Shown: positions 1 to 6,886 of the stretch, in pieces | Layout: each line of letters begins with the position of its first letter | Numbering within the stretch: the stretch's first letter is position 1 | Source: Methanocellales archaeon | Lineage (GTDB): Archaea > Halobacteriota > UBA148 | NCBI GenBank assembly: GCA_013415795.1 | Contig: JAAEEL010000021.1 | Span: forward strand, 1 to 14,259 | Reading direction: 5' to 3' | Length of the DNA stretch: 14,259 nucleotides | Made by a program: the position numbers and the translations under genes | Notes under the pieces: model-generated | Told to the model about the DNA's origin: nothing | Databases searched by the model: none | The model's input: the letters and a program-made list of their open reading frames with translations, nothing else

Positions 1-91
1 CAGAAGCAGTTCCCACCATAACAATTGCAAGCACGGCCAATAATGCAGCAATTATTATAATTGATCTCCTTAAATTTTTTTCATTTGTCAC
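1..91 (-). CDS. N-terminus of a secreted or surface-anchored protein (partial)
   Basis: A minus-strand reading frame begins with GTG at 91-89 and runs off the left edge, so only about 30 residues are visible. They form a signal peptide: a short charged n-region (TNEKNLRRS), a strongly hydrophobic core (IIIIAALLAVLAIVMV), then small residues (GTAS) suited to signal peptidase cleavage. A Shine-Dalgarno GGAG at 104-101 lies 9 bases upstream of the GTG, which favours this start; the nearby ATG at 84-82 is in another frame and stops after four codons. The mature protein is outside the window and cannot be named. Because an archaeosortase A gene lies further along, an S-layer-like or PGF-CTERM protein is possible, but nothing visible proves it. 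Confidence 0.6.
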   Translation of the reverse strand, partial: MTNEKNLRRSIIIIAALLAVLAIVMVGTAS

Positions 92-130
92 CTTTTTACT
101 CTCCTTTTTAGTTGGGTATTTGCTAGGTGG

Positions 131-178
131 CAAGGCTCCCAAAAACTGCCTTGTATAGCGCCCCTCGCTCGGCGCTAT
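131..178 (-). promoter_or_regulatory. two tandem hairpins in the leader of the secreted-protein gene
   Basis: Two inverted repeats lie back to back. CAAGGC (131-136) pairs with GCCTTG (148-153) across an 11-base loop. ATAGCGCC (155-162) pairs with GGCGCTAT (171-178) across an 8-base loop. If transcription starts about 26 bases from the TATA-like box at 245-238, the leader is about 120 bases long and carries both hairpins, ending roughly 26 bases before the Shine-Dalgarno. This suggests a structured 5' UTR affecting stability or translation. It matches no riboswitch class I recognise. Confidence 0.45.
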
Positions 179-237
179 TTATGGGGCTTCATTGTCTATT
201 ATAGGTTATTAATGTACACCTAAGTATATAGTTAACC

Positions 238-265
238 ATTTATAATATTGCTTAATTTAAGCAAT
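238..265 (-). promoter_or_regulatory. TATA box and adjoining 19-bp perfect palindrome
   Basis: Read on the minus strand, TTATAAAT (245-238) is a good archaeal TATA box for the secreted-protein gene. Directly upstream, where BRE/TFB contacts would fall, is the perfect dyad attgcttaatttaagcaat (247-265), centred on base 256. A palindrome at that place is a typical archaeal repressor or activator site. On the plus strand the dyad is followed by a T6 run and so also resembles a terminator, but no plus-strand gene precedes it. Confidence 0.45.
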
Positions 266-503
266 TTTTTAAACAATTTTAATGAAAAATACCGCAAAAA
301 AGGGATAGCACTATAATGGAAGAAAAATCTGACCCCATCTTGCTGAAAGGATGCACCTACAGATTTTACTTACCAACCCAGGACCATATAGAACCTTTCC
401 ATGGAAATCAAAAGCTAAGCAGAAAAGGTAGCTTTACATGGCGATTTAACAGAACTACCTAGGGCTGTGAGGACCGAAAAAAATTGATTTTAAAATAGAA
501 TCA
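266..503. other. non-coding stretch with one doubtful 48-codon ORF
   Basis: No convincing gene is seen. A plus-strand frame at 316-462 (ATG to TAG, 48 residues, starting MEEKSDPILLKGC) lacks a Shine-Dalgarno and resembles no family I know. Read on the minus strand, T-rich runs at about 493-484 and 303-296 could end transcription of the DUF504 gene that stops at 504. No tRNA or other structured RNA is recognisable. Confidence 0.35.
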
Positions 504-788
504 TTACAATTTTCTTCTTTCATAGATCGCTTGGTCTTCATACGTTATTCGAAAGACCCTGTGATAGGGTATCATGACCGAAAGGAATCTTCCTTCAGAA
601 TTGGGAGGTGTGCTAACTCCCTTAAAAGTTAGGAAGGAATTTCCTATTTTCACTATCTCATCCCCACGAACGATCTTCGTATCATTAGGAGCTCCCCGAT
701 GAACATAGTAAATCTCACATCTGGACAAATCTAGATCTCGCCATTTTATCTCGTTCAATAACTCCCTCGGACGTTTTGATCTGAACAT
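504..788 (-). CDS. DUF504 / MJ1316 RNA cyclic-group end-recognition domain protein (UPF0248)
   Basis: This 94-residue protein matches the small archaeal DUF504 (UPF0248, MJ1316-type) family, proposed to bind RNA ends carrying cyclic phosphate groups. Recognisable blocks are RELLNEIKWRDLDLSRCEI at about residues 8-26, YYVHRGAPNDTKIVRGDE at 27-44, GNSFLTFKG at 49-57 and IPYHRVFRI at 73-81, the last two being the core. Between LTFKG and IPYHRV lie about 15 extra residues (VSTPPNSEGRFLSVM) where relatives usually have only a few, so the protein is longer than the usual 75-80. The start is the ATG at 788-786, with an A/G-rich but weak ribosome site. Its closest same-strand neighbour, the RecJ-like gene, ends 321 bases upstream, so it is probably transcribed on its own. 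Function is family-level inference. Confidence 0.8.
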   Translation of the reverse strand: MFRSKRPRELLNEIKWRDLDLSRCEIYYVHRGAPNDTKIVRGDEIVKIGNSFLTFKGVSTPPNSEGRFLSVMIPYHRVFRITYEDQAIYERRKL

Positions 789-1109
789 CTTTTCATCATA
801 CCTTCTTTTTAAGATATGTATTCAACATCTAATATATGCAATGTAATGTGGAGCATATCTGCCAAAAGTGGCGCAGATAAAACGGTATTGTGGGTGTCAG
901 AACAGAAGCTATTACCAAAATCCGAGTTTTATGTTCTTTCTGTTTAGAATAAGAAAAATTGGAATTGTATATAAAATACTATAACATAATTCCGCGTAAT
1001 TTTTAATGAGTCGAACTATTTCTTTACACTTCTTGTGAAAAACTTGCATGTTGAAGAAGACATTCTGACCACAGAGTGCTACTTTGCATTGAATTTGCAT
1101 TTGGAGTGA
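789..1109. other. intergenic region with one imperfect hairpin
   Basis: This 321-base gap separates two minus-strand genes. The only clear structure is an inverted repeat at 856-879: TATCTGCCA pairs with TGGCGCAGATA across loop AAAG, with a 2-base bulge. T-rich minus-strand stretches around 962-940 may terminate the RecJ-like transcript. A 62-codon minus-strand frame (1100-912) follows the nuclease stop by 9 bases but has no ribosome site and a low-complexity AT-rich product, so I do not call it a gene. Confidence 0.4.
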
Positions 1110-2486
1110 TCAGCCAAGACGTTTTAACTGTTTTCCTATAATTACATCCAAGATTTTCAAAAATTCTTCTTCCGCCCCCGCAGGAATGGTTGCTCCTGCT
1201 GCTATGTCGTGTCCTCCTCCAACGCCTCCAACTTCTTCGGCGGACTCATGGAGTGCAAGTGCTAGGTTCAATCCTAGATGAACCATGTCCTGTGTTCCTC
1301 TGGCTGATACTTTTATATTCCCATCAGAATCAGCAAATGCGATTATGGGGAGATTCCGGTTTATTCTTCCCAAGCTAAAAACCATTCCTGCGATAATACC
1401 AACGATCGTTTCATATATGCTATCTCTTGCATTGAAATATTGGAGATTCTGCAGTTCTATTACTCCTTGCTCGTTGACAATTTTCAACCCCTCCGTCAGG
1501 TTCTTCCTATGTTGAGCCAGTAAACTGCGAGCATGGACATAGGCTAACCCACGATCACCCATACAAACTGCAAGCCCGACGTCTGCATGACCATAGCGTG
1601 CTGTTGCGTTCAATAGCGTAGAATATTCTGATGCATCTCTTAGCTCTGTCCCCTCTACCTCTTTTAGTAAGGTATATACCTCTCCTACCAAGTGTTGCAC
1701 TTTGTATGCAGGTACCTGCCTAGTCAAACATAGTTGAATTATCTCAGAAACGATCAGTTTTTTTTCTTCTCGGTTTAGATCAATCCACCTGCTCCAATGC
1801 CCGTCTTTGAGTTTGATTCCTAGTTTGCTCAGGAATTGTATGCAATTATTATTATCACCAGTTATGCCAGGTATGTATGGATCCGTACAATATTCTAGAA
1901 GTTTGTGGATCGGTCTAGTCTGACGTCCGAAAAGCCGAATATCAGTTTCAAAGGAAAGTACCCCATCATCAACGCCTTCGAGCATTATACTGCGGTTCAT
2001 TCCGACTAATCTTCGGGCGTTCATATCCTGCATATCCCCTACAGCGCCTAATATCGCTAAGTCTGCAAGATCGCGATTAGACCCCATATTTTTAGCAATC
2101 AGGTAAGTAGCTCCAGAGCCGCTCAGCTCATTGGTTCCGTTGATGCCAAATAAGTGAGGGTTGAGGTGATACTTATGTTGGTTTTTTTGGGGCTGATGGT
2201 GATCAGCGATAATGACCTCAGAGTGCAATTTACTAATCTCGTCTACCATACCGGATCCAAGATCAGTAAAGATCGTCAACTCTGCATTAAGATCTGCAAT
2301 TTCATCCAATGCTGGCTTATCCAATTTCTTCAAAAATCTAGTCTCGTACTCCATTCCCTCTCTATCCAGAGCTTTGCATATTACTGCAGCCGATGTCAAG
2401 CCATCGGCATCTATGTGTGAAATCACGAGTGCACGATTGTACTTTTTGATAGCTTCTGCGCACTCTGCTGCTTTTTTCATCATCAT
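1110..2486 (-). CDS. RecJ-like DHH-family phosphoesterase (GAN-type single-strand nuclease)
   Basis: This 458-residue protein has the DHH superfamily metal-binding motifs in order: SHIDADG (residues 23-29), TDLGSG (74-79), ADHH (94-97) and GAVGDMQD (147-154). A DHHA1 C-terminal domain with GGGHD (423-427) contacts the substrate. Length and layout match the archaeal RecJ homologues, including GAN, which binds GINS in the archaeal replisome and degrades single-stranded DNA or RNA from the 5' end. Related archaeal DHH proteins include 3'-5' exonucleases and oligoribonucleases, so exact polarity and substrate are open. The start could be any of three consecutive ATGs; the first is given. The gene is divergent from argC, and a TATA-like box between them could serve both. 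No catalytic residue seems missing. Confidence 0.88.
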   Translation of the reverse strand: MMMKKAAECAEAIKKYNRALVISHIDADGLTSAAVICKALDREGMEYETRFLKKLDKPALDEIADLNAELTIFTDLGSGMVDEISKLHSEVIIADHHQPQKNQHKYHLNPHLFGINGTNELSGSGATYLIAKNMGSNRDLADLAILGAVGDMQDMNARRLVGMNRSIMLEGVDDGVLSFETDIRLFGRQTRPIHKLLEYCTDPYIPGITGDNNNCIQFLSKLGIKLKDGHWSRWIDLNREEKKLIVSEIIQLCLTRQVPAYKVQHLVGEVYTLLKEVEGTELRDASEYSTLLNATARYGHADVGLAVCMGDRGLAYVHARSLLAQHRKNLTEGLKIVNEQGVIELQNLQYFNARDSIYETIVGIIAGMVFSLGRINRNLPIIAFADSDGNIKVSARGTQDMVHLGLNLALALHESAEEVGGVGGGHDIAAGATIPAGAEEEFLKILDVIIGKQLKRLG

Positions 2487-2536
2487 CTCGATAGCTTGTT
2501 CGGGCTGTACAATAAAATTTTGCTAAAACGAAACAT

Positions 2537-2546
2537 CTTTTATATC
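2537..2546. promoter_or_regulatory. shared TATA-like box between the RecJ-like gene and argC
   Basis: CTTTTATATC on the plus strand reads GATATAAAAG on the minus strand, so one AT box can act both ways. On plus, its centre is about 25 bases before the argC ATG at 2566, which predicts a leaderless argC mRNA. On minus, the same spacing places the start near 2515, leaving a leader of about 28 bases for the nuclease gene. No second good TATA box is seen in this 79-base interval. Confidence 0.5.
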
Positions 2547-2565
2547 GTTGGTATAAGTGATACAC

Positions 2566-3573
2566 ATGAAAGTTGGGATTATAGGTGGGGCAGGTTATAC
2601 TGGAGGTGAGTTGCTTCGTCTCTTGGCAAATCACCCTGATGCTGAAATAGTGGCAGTGACATCAAGACGCTTCATTGGCAAGCCAATTTCTACCGTACAC
2701 CCACATCTCTCGGAAATACTAGATTTATCTTTTGATGAGTTTTCTACAAGCGACGTTGCGAAACGCTCTGATATCGTTTTCATGGCAGTACCACACAAGG
2801 CTGCAATGAGCTATGTACCTGACTTGCTAGCACAGAACATCAAAGTTGTAGATCTAAGTGCTGATTACAGATTAGTTCCTGAGATCTATGAGTCCACATA
2901 TATGACAACTCACACCGACCGAGATAGGATTGCAACATATGGCTTGCCAGAGCTTCACAGAGCAGAGATCAAAAGATCAAATCTAGTGGCAAATCCTGGA
3001 TGTTTTTCTACTGGAGCTATATTGACAGCCGCACCATTGGTAAAGGCAGCCAAAGCAGAAAGAATTGTATTCGATTCAAAAACGGGCATATCTGGAGCTG
3101 GCATGGTGCCCTCAGAAGTTACACATTATCCGAATATAGCAGAAAATGCGGTGCCCTATAAGGTAACAAACCATAGACATCTGCCAGAAATAAAGCAAGA
3201 ACTGAAACTTTTAGGTACATGCAAAATCGACTTTACACCACACATTATTCCTTCTGTTAGGGGAATTTTAACTACAGCACACATATTCGTCAGAGATACG
3301 ATTACGAGCGAGGAAGTAGCAGGTCTCTACGAGGAGATGTATGCTAGTGAGCCATTCATAAGGGTTCGAGATACTATGCCATCGCTAAGCGTAGTTCGAG
3401 GTTCAAATTTCTGTGATATCGGTTGCTTCGAGATAGAAGATGGTAGGGTGGTTGTGATCTCTGCAATAGATAATCTGACGAAAGGTGCGTCCGGACAAGC
3501 GATACAGAATATGAATATCATGTTTGGTCTGGATGAGAGAAGCGGATTGTGGTCGCCTGGGAGGACACCATGA
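2566..3573 (+). CDS. argC: N-acetyl-gamma-glutamyl-phosphate reductase
   Basis: ArgC performs the third step of arginine synthesis: NADPH-dependent reduction of N-acetylglutamyl phosphate to N-acetylglutamate semialdehyde. The 335-residue protein opens with the NADP-binding GIIGGAGYTGGE motif. It carries the active-site block NPGCFSTGA with catalytic Cys146, the substrate-region sequence KTGISGAG, and the late block NLTKGASGQA. Length is normal. I place the start at the ATG at 2566, not the in-frame GTG at 2557, because the TATA box spacing puts transcription start at about that ATG and the family usually begins MxVGIIGASGYTG. The stop overlaps the next gene's ATG (ATGA at 3570-3573), showing translational coupling with the CBS gene and argJ. 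Confidence 0.95.
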   Translation: MKVGIIGGAGYTGGELLRLLANHPDAEIVAVTSRRFIGKPISTVHPHLSEILDLSFDEFSTSDVAKRSDIVFMAVPHKAAMSYVPDLLAQNIKVVDLSADYRLVPEIYESTYMTTHTDRDRIATYGLPELHRAEIKRSNLVANPGCFSTGAILTAAPLVKAAKAERIVFDSKTGISGAGMVPSEVTHYPNIAENAVPYKVTNHRHLPEIKQELKLLGTCKIDFTPHIIPSVRGILTTAHIFVRDTITSEEVAGLYEEMYASEPFIRVRDTMPSLSVVRGSNFCDIGCFEIEDGRVVVISAIDNLTKGASGQAIQNMNIMFGLDERSGLWSPGRTP

Positions 3574-4049
3574 GCATCATGAAAGTTAAGGATGTTATGA
3601 AAAAAAATGTAATGGTTTGCAATAGTACTGACTCCGTCAGCGTTGTCGCAAAAAAAATGAGGGAGAATAACATAAGCGGCGTGCCTGTAACGGAGGGCGA
3701 CAAATTGGTGGGCATAATAACCGAAAGCGATGTTCTTCGACTTCTAAGAACCCCAAAATATTCCAGAGAGCTTTGGCTGCCGAGTCCGTTGGAGCTTATC
3801 GAGGTACCCATACGTGAATTGGTTGGATGGGTTGAAACGAAAAAAGCACTAGAAAACATAGGTAAAATGCCAATAATAGATGTAATGACAAAACGGGTGT
3901 ACACGATATCAACCGAAGACAGTATTGAGATGGCAGCAGAGATGATGACTACACATGATATTAATAGACTTCCTGTCATCGATGGTAGCAAATTAGTCGG
4001 AATCATCACTAGGGGAGATATAATAGCAGGAATCGGTGGCAAAAAATGA
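3570..4049 (+). CDS. CBS-pair protein inside the arginine operon
   Basis: This 159-residue protein consists of two CBS repeats and no other domain. The first (about residues 6-57) contains VMKKNVMVCNSTDSV and GVPVTEGDKLVGIITESDV. A linker holds RELWLPSPLELIEVPIREL. The second (about 103-155) contains VMTKRVYTISTEDSI and LPVIDGSKLVGIITRGDI. CBS pairs usually bind adenine nucleotides or S-adenosylmethionine and act as energy or metabolite sensors. The chosen ATG at 3570 has GGGAGG (3559-3564) just upstream and overlaps the argC stop; its own stop overlaps argJ in the same ATGA manner. Sitting in frame-coupled contact between argC and argJ, it is probably made stoichiometrically with them and may tune arginine synthesis, but that role is inference. 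I recall similar arrangements in Methanosarcina-type genomes. Confidence 0.9.
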   Translation: MSIMKVKDVMKKNVMVCNSTDSVSVVAKKMRENNISGVPVTEGDKLVGIITESDVLRLLRTPKYSRELWLPSPLELIEVPIRELVGWVETKKALENIGKMPIIDVMTKRVYTISTEDSIEMAAEMMTTHDINRLPVIDGSKLVGIITRGDIIAGIGGKK

Positions 4050-5203
4050 AGCTTCTAAGCGGAGGAGTGTGCGCAGTACCTGCCGTTAAGGCGTATGGCA
4101 TAAAAGAAGGCGGACAAGGTCTTGCCATCATAACTGGAAAAGGTAAAACAGTGGGTGTATTTACCCTAAACAAAATAAGAGCAGCACCGGTTGTCGTTAC
4201 AAGTAGGCGATTGCCAAATATCATGAATGCTGTCATAGCATATAGTGGAAGCGCCAATGCTTTTACTGGAGATAAGGGTATCAAAGATGCGGAAAAGATG
4301 GCCCTGTTGGTTGCCAGTGCATTGGACATTGATCCTGAATCCGTAGGTGTTGCTTCCACAGGAATCATCGCGCATCCTGTAAATATGGATTGGATCGAGG
4401 ACCATGTTGAAAATGTGATATGTGGGTTGACCTCAGACCCTATTGGGAGCGAGGCTGCGACAAGGGCAATAATGACAACTGACAAGATAATCAAACAAAT
4501 TGCGGTTGAGATCGACGGTGTCTGCATAGGAGGGATCGCAAAGGGCTCGGGCATGATCGAGCCCAACATGGCGACAATGCTTTCATTCATCTACACAGAT
4601 GGAGAGATGCCCACAGAATCGCTGCAAAAATGTCTAAGAAATTCAGTAGATAAGAGCTTTAACATGCTCGTTGTTGATGGTGACACCAGTACGAACGATA
4701 TGGTTCTTTTAACCGCAAACGGAGACAAGAGGATATCTGAGGAAAGATTTCAGGAAGGCCTAGATTACATATGCATTCAACTGGCAAAGATGATGGCAAG
4801 AGATGGTGAAGGCTCAACCAAATTCATCGAAGTTTGCATCAGGGGCGCAAGGTCAAAAGAAGATTCAAAAAAAGCTGCAAAGACAATTGTGCGATCTACA
4901 TTAGTGAAGGCCGCTGTCTTTGGAGAGGACCCCAACTGGGGGCGCATCGTAGCTGCTATAGGGCGATCTGGTGCTGAGGTTAAAGAGGACAAAATCACTC
5001 TAGAATTCTCAGACGGAACTAAAACCGTGACATTAGTCAAGGAAGGAAATATCATCGGTAGCTTTGAGAGAGCAAAAGAGATCATGTCTGGTGACGAACT
5101 TACCATCATAGTGGACCTGGGACTTGGAAAGCACGGGGCAACTGCATGGGGCTGCGACCTAACCTATGATTATGTAAAGATCAATTCGGAATATATGACT
5201 TAA
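4046..5203 (+). CDS. argJ: glutamate N-acetyltransferase / ornithine acetyltransferase
   Basis: ArgJ moves the acetyl group from N-acetylornithine to glutamate, closing the acetyl cycle of arginine synthesis; some members also use acetyl-CoA. The 385-residue length is standard. The self-cleavage site is visible in KGSGMIEPNMATMLSF: Thr177 of the ATML motif becomes the nucleophile and N-terminus of the beta chain, giving alpha 1-176 and beta 177-385. Other family blocks are VVDGDTSTNDM, GEDPNWGRI and the typical end YDYVKINSEYMT. Its ATG overlaps the CBS gene stop (4046-4049), so the three genes form one coupled unit. No argA-like gene is present in the window, so whether this enzyme is mono- or bifunctional cannot be judged. 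Confidence 0.95.
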   Translation: MKLLSGGVCAVPAVKAYGIKEGGQGLAIITGKGKTVGVFTLNKIRAAPVVVTSRRLPNIMNAVIAYSGSANAFTGDKGIKDAEKMALLVASALDIDPESVGVASTGIIAHPVNMDWIEDHVENVICGLTSDPIGSEAATRAIMTTDKIIKQIAVEIDGVCIGGIAKGSGMIEPNMATMLSFIYTDGEMPTESLQKCLRNSVDKSFNMLVVDGDTSTNDMVLLTANGDKRISEERFQEGLDYICIQLAKMMARDGEGSTKFIEVCIRGARSKEDSKKAAKTIVRSTLVKAAVFGEDPNWGRIVAAIGRSGAEVKEDKITLEFSDGTKTVTLVKEGNIIGSFERAKEIMSGDELTIIVDLGLGKHGATAWGCDLTYDYVKINSEYMT

Positions 5204-5653
5204 AGGGCATTTAGTTCCTGATAGGAGAAGAAATGTTCAGAGCTAGTTTATTGTCTGTTGTATTTTATGAATGTATAGGATTGGTAAAAGATTAGATAGT
5301 AAAATAAAAAAAACATAAAATGTTTTGGGTTTTGATTTAGATATTTCAAACCTATTTGAATAAAGCTCGTCTTCACAACACATACTGATATATGAACTTC
5401 TATGTAAAATCAAAGATTTTACTCAAAAAATGATTTTTAGTTTATTTCATTGTAAAAAAAAAATAGAAATGAGCGGAAATCTCTTTATTTGATTTTATTT
5501 GAACACGATGCTATTTATGTCTATTCTTTAGTATATGAACGCTCTTCTTTACTACGCGAGCCCGATTTTAACATTTACTATAACAGATATACTAGTTAAA
5601 AAATAAACAAAAACTAAGCATATGCTGATATAATTATTATATTAATATCGATT
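5204..5653. other. AT-rich intergenic region
   Basis: This 450-base interval separates argJ from the zinc-ribbon gene, which converges on it from the minus strand. It is markedly richer in A and T than the genes around it. Visible structures are a perfect hairpin GTAAAATC-AAA-GATTTTAC (5404-5422), long A and T runs, and a direct repeat ttaatatcg (5642-5650 and 5654-5662), the second copy covering the zinc-ribbon stop. A 20-codon plus-strand frame at 5233-5295 follows an AGGAGAAG sequence but has no recognisable product. I see no tRNA and no C/D-box pattern. Confidence 0.45.
5595..5626 (-). terminator. probable terminator of the zinc-ribbon gene
   Basis: About 28 bases past the zinc-ribbon stop, the minus strand holds the palindrome AGCATATGCT (5626-5617). 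It is followed by T-rich sequence, TTTTTGTTTATTTTTT (5613-5598). Archaeal RNA polymerase terminates at T-rich tracts with little need for a stem, so this is a credible 3' end. Confidence 0.5.
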
Positions 5654-5830
5654 TTAATATCGCTTTGGTCTGTGTTTCTGGTAGCATTCCCTGCAGTACA
5701 CAGGTCTTGTACCATCCGGCTTGAAAGGAACTTCGGTTTCAGTACCACAATCTGCACATGTTACGGTATGCATCTCTCGTGGTCCTCTGTCGAATCTCCT
5801 AGGGCCGAAATCTCTACCTCTGCCACTCAT
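5654..5830 (-). CDS. small CxxC-x17-CxxC zinc-ribbon protein
   Basis: A 58-residue protein is encoded on the minus strand from the ATG at 5830-5828 to TAA at 5656-5654. It starts with a basic, glycine- and arginine-rich tail (MSGRGRDFGPRRFDRGPREM) and continues with a single zinc ribbon: CADC and CREC separated by exactly 17 residues, the second pair inside RPVYCRECYQKHRPKRY. This fits the small CxxC-x17-CxxC family found in methanogenic archaea and some bacteria. A GGAG (5846-5843) precedes the ATG by 12 bases across an A-rich spacer. The RG-rich tail and ribbon suggest nucleic-acid binding, but no function is established to my knowledge. It is monocistronic, between and opposite to argJ and argB. 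Confidence 0.85.
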   Translation of the reverse strand: MSGRGRDFGPRRFDRGPREMHTVTCADCGTETEVPFKPDGTRPVYCRECYQKHRPKRY

Positions 5831-5955
5831 TTTATTTTTTTTCTCCTTTTTTTTTTATAACCCGTCGGAAGTAAACTCCCTCTTGGTTAAGAGGCATTCA
5901 CCATCATGGTATATAGAGTTATGGGTTATTCAAATTGTTTTCGCACGTGACTCCT

Positions 5956-5994
5956 AGATAAAAGGGTTTTTAAGTTGAAGGCATAATAGGTGAG
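5956..5994 (+). promoter_or_regulatory. argB promoter and ribosome-binding site
   Basis: AGATAAAAG (5956-5964) is a TATA-like element about 26 bases before a predicted start near 5986. AGGTGAG (5988-5994), matching the archaeal anti-Shine-Dalgarno, then precedes the ATG at 5998. Upstream, CCTCTT (5879-5884) and AAGAGG (5889-5894) form a small hairpin of uncertain meaning. The presence of this promoter suggests that argB is transcribed separately from argC-CBS-argJ. Confidence 0.4.
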
Positions 5995-5997
5995 CAT

Positions 5998-6876
5998 ATG
6001 TTAAAAAGGGAGAATGTCTTAATTGAGGCGCTTCCTTACATCAGGGAATTACATGACTCCATAACTGTGATCAAGATCGGCGGACACGCGATGCTAGATC
6101 AAACGGTCATGGAAGACATAGTCAGAGATTTGGTCCTTCTACGCTACGTTGGGGTACGCCCCATAGTAGTGCATGGCGGAGGTCCAGAGATAACCAGAAA
6201 TACGGAGAAAATGGGGAAGAAGCCAGAGTTCATAGCTGGGCTCAGAATCACGGACGAGGAGACCTTAGAGATCGCTCAAATGGTGCTGGTTGGGAAGGTG
6301 AACACACGCATAGTCTCATTGATAGGCAAGCATGGCGCTAAAGGAATAGGATTATCTGGAAAAGACGGACGCTTAATCGTTGCAAGGAAAAAATCACCAC
6401 AAAAGGTCCTCATAGATGGTAATGAAAAAGAGGTGGATCTTGGATGGGTGGGTGAAACCGAGAGCATAAATCCAGAGATACTTATGCTGGCAGTCGAGAA
6501 AGGTTACATACCAGTGATATCACCCATAGCAGTGGATGTTTATGGAAACAGCCTAAACATAAATGCAGACAGTATTGCTGGCGACATAGCGTCATCAATC
6601 AAATCCAAGAAGCTGATCATGCTTACAGATGTGCCTGGCATTCTACATGACCCTTCAGATCCAAAATCACTCATATCACAGATATCGTTGGATGATGCTA
6701 AGAAGCTGATTTCTAGCAAAACCGTCCAAGAAGGAATGATCCCTAAGATAGAGGCATGCGTAAAAGCAATTGAGGGCTCCGTCGAGAAAGCACATATACT
6801 TGGTGGAAATTTACCTCACGCGCTTTTACTTGAACTTTTCACTGATAAAGGAATAGGAACTATGATCTATAGATAG
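5998..6876 (+). CDS. argB: acetylglutamate kinase
   Basis: ArgB phosphorylates N-acetylglutamate, the second and usually controlling step of arginine synthesis. The 292-residue protein shows the amino-acid-kinase fold motifs: KIGGHAM with Lys26, VHGGGPE (58-64), GLRITDEET with Arg83, LNINADSIAGDIAS with Asn187 and Asp191, and MIPKIEA with Lys250. These correspond to the catalytic and substrate residues of known enzymes. An N-terminal helix of about 20 residues precedes the first strand, and the C-terminus has GIGTMI. Both are features of the hexameric, arginine-inhibited class, so feedback control is likely but not proven here. The start has AGGTGAG upstream. The next gene begins 10 bases after the stop and its ribosome site overlaps the argB stop codon. 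Confidence 0.95.
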   Translation: MLKRENVLIEALPYIRELHDSITVIKIGGHAMLDQTVMEDIVRDLVLLRYVGVRPIVVHGGGPEITRNTEKMGKKPEFIAGLRITDEETLEIAQMVLVGKVNTRIVSLIGKHGAKGIGLSGKDGRLIVARKKSPQKVLIDGNEKEVDLGWVGETESINPEILMLAVEKGYIPVISPIAVDVYGNSLNINADSIAGDIASSIKSKKLIMLTDVPGILHDPSDPKSLISQISLDDAKKLISSKTVQEGMIPKIEACVKAIEGSVEKAHILGGNLPHALLLELFTDKGIGTMIYR

Positions 6877-6886
6877 GTGAGAGACC

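Noticed and set aside
247..270. plus-strand intrinsic terminator (palindrome plus T6)
   Set aside because: No plus-strand gene lies upstream; the dyad sits at the promoter position of the minus-strand gene, which explains it better.
316..462. 48-codon plus-strand frame in the left intergenic region
   Set aside because: No Shine-Dalgarno, no similarity I can recognise, and typical length for a chance frame.
912..1100. 62-codon minus-strand frame just after the RecJ-like gene
   Set aside because: No ribosome site, AT-rich low-complexity product with no recognisable domain; most likely 3' untranslated sequence.
3518..4042. 174-codon antisense frame across the CBS gene
   Set aside because: It is the complement of a clearly conserved CBS-pair gene and its product resembles no family.
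4009..4590. 193-codon antisense frame across argJ
   Set aside because: Shadow of argJ; the sense frame holds the ATML cleavage site and other family motifs.
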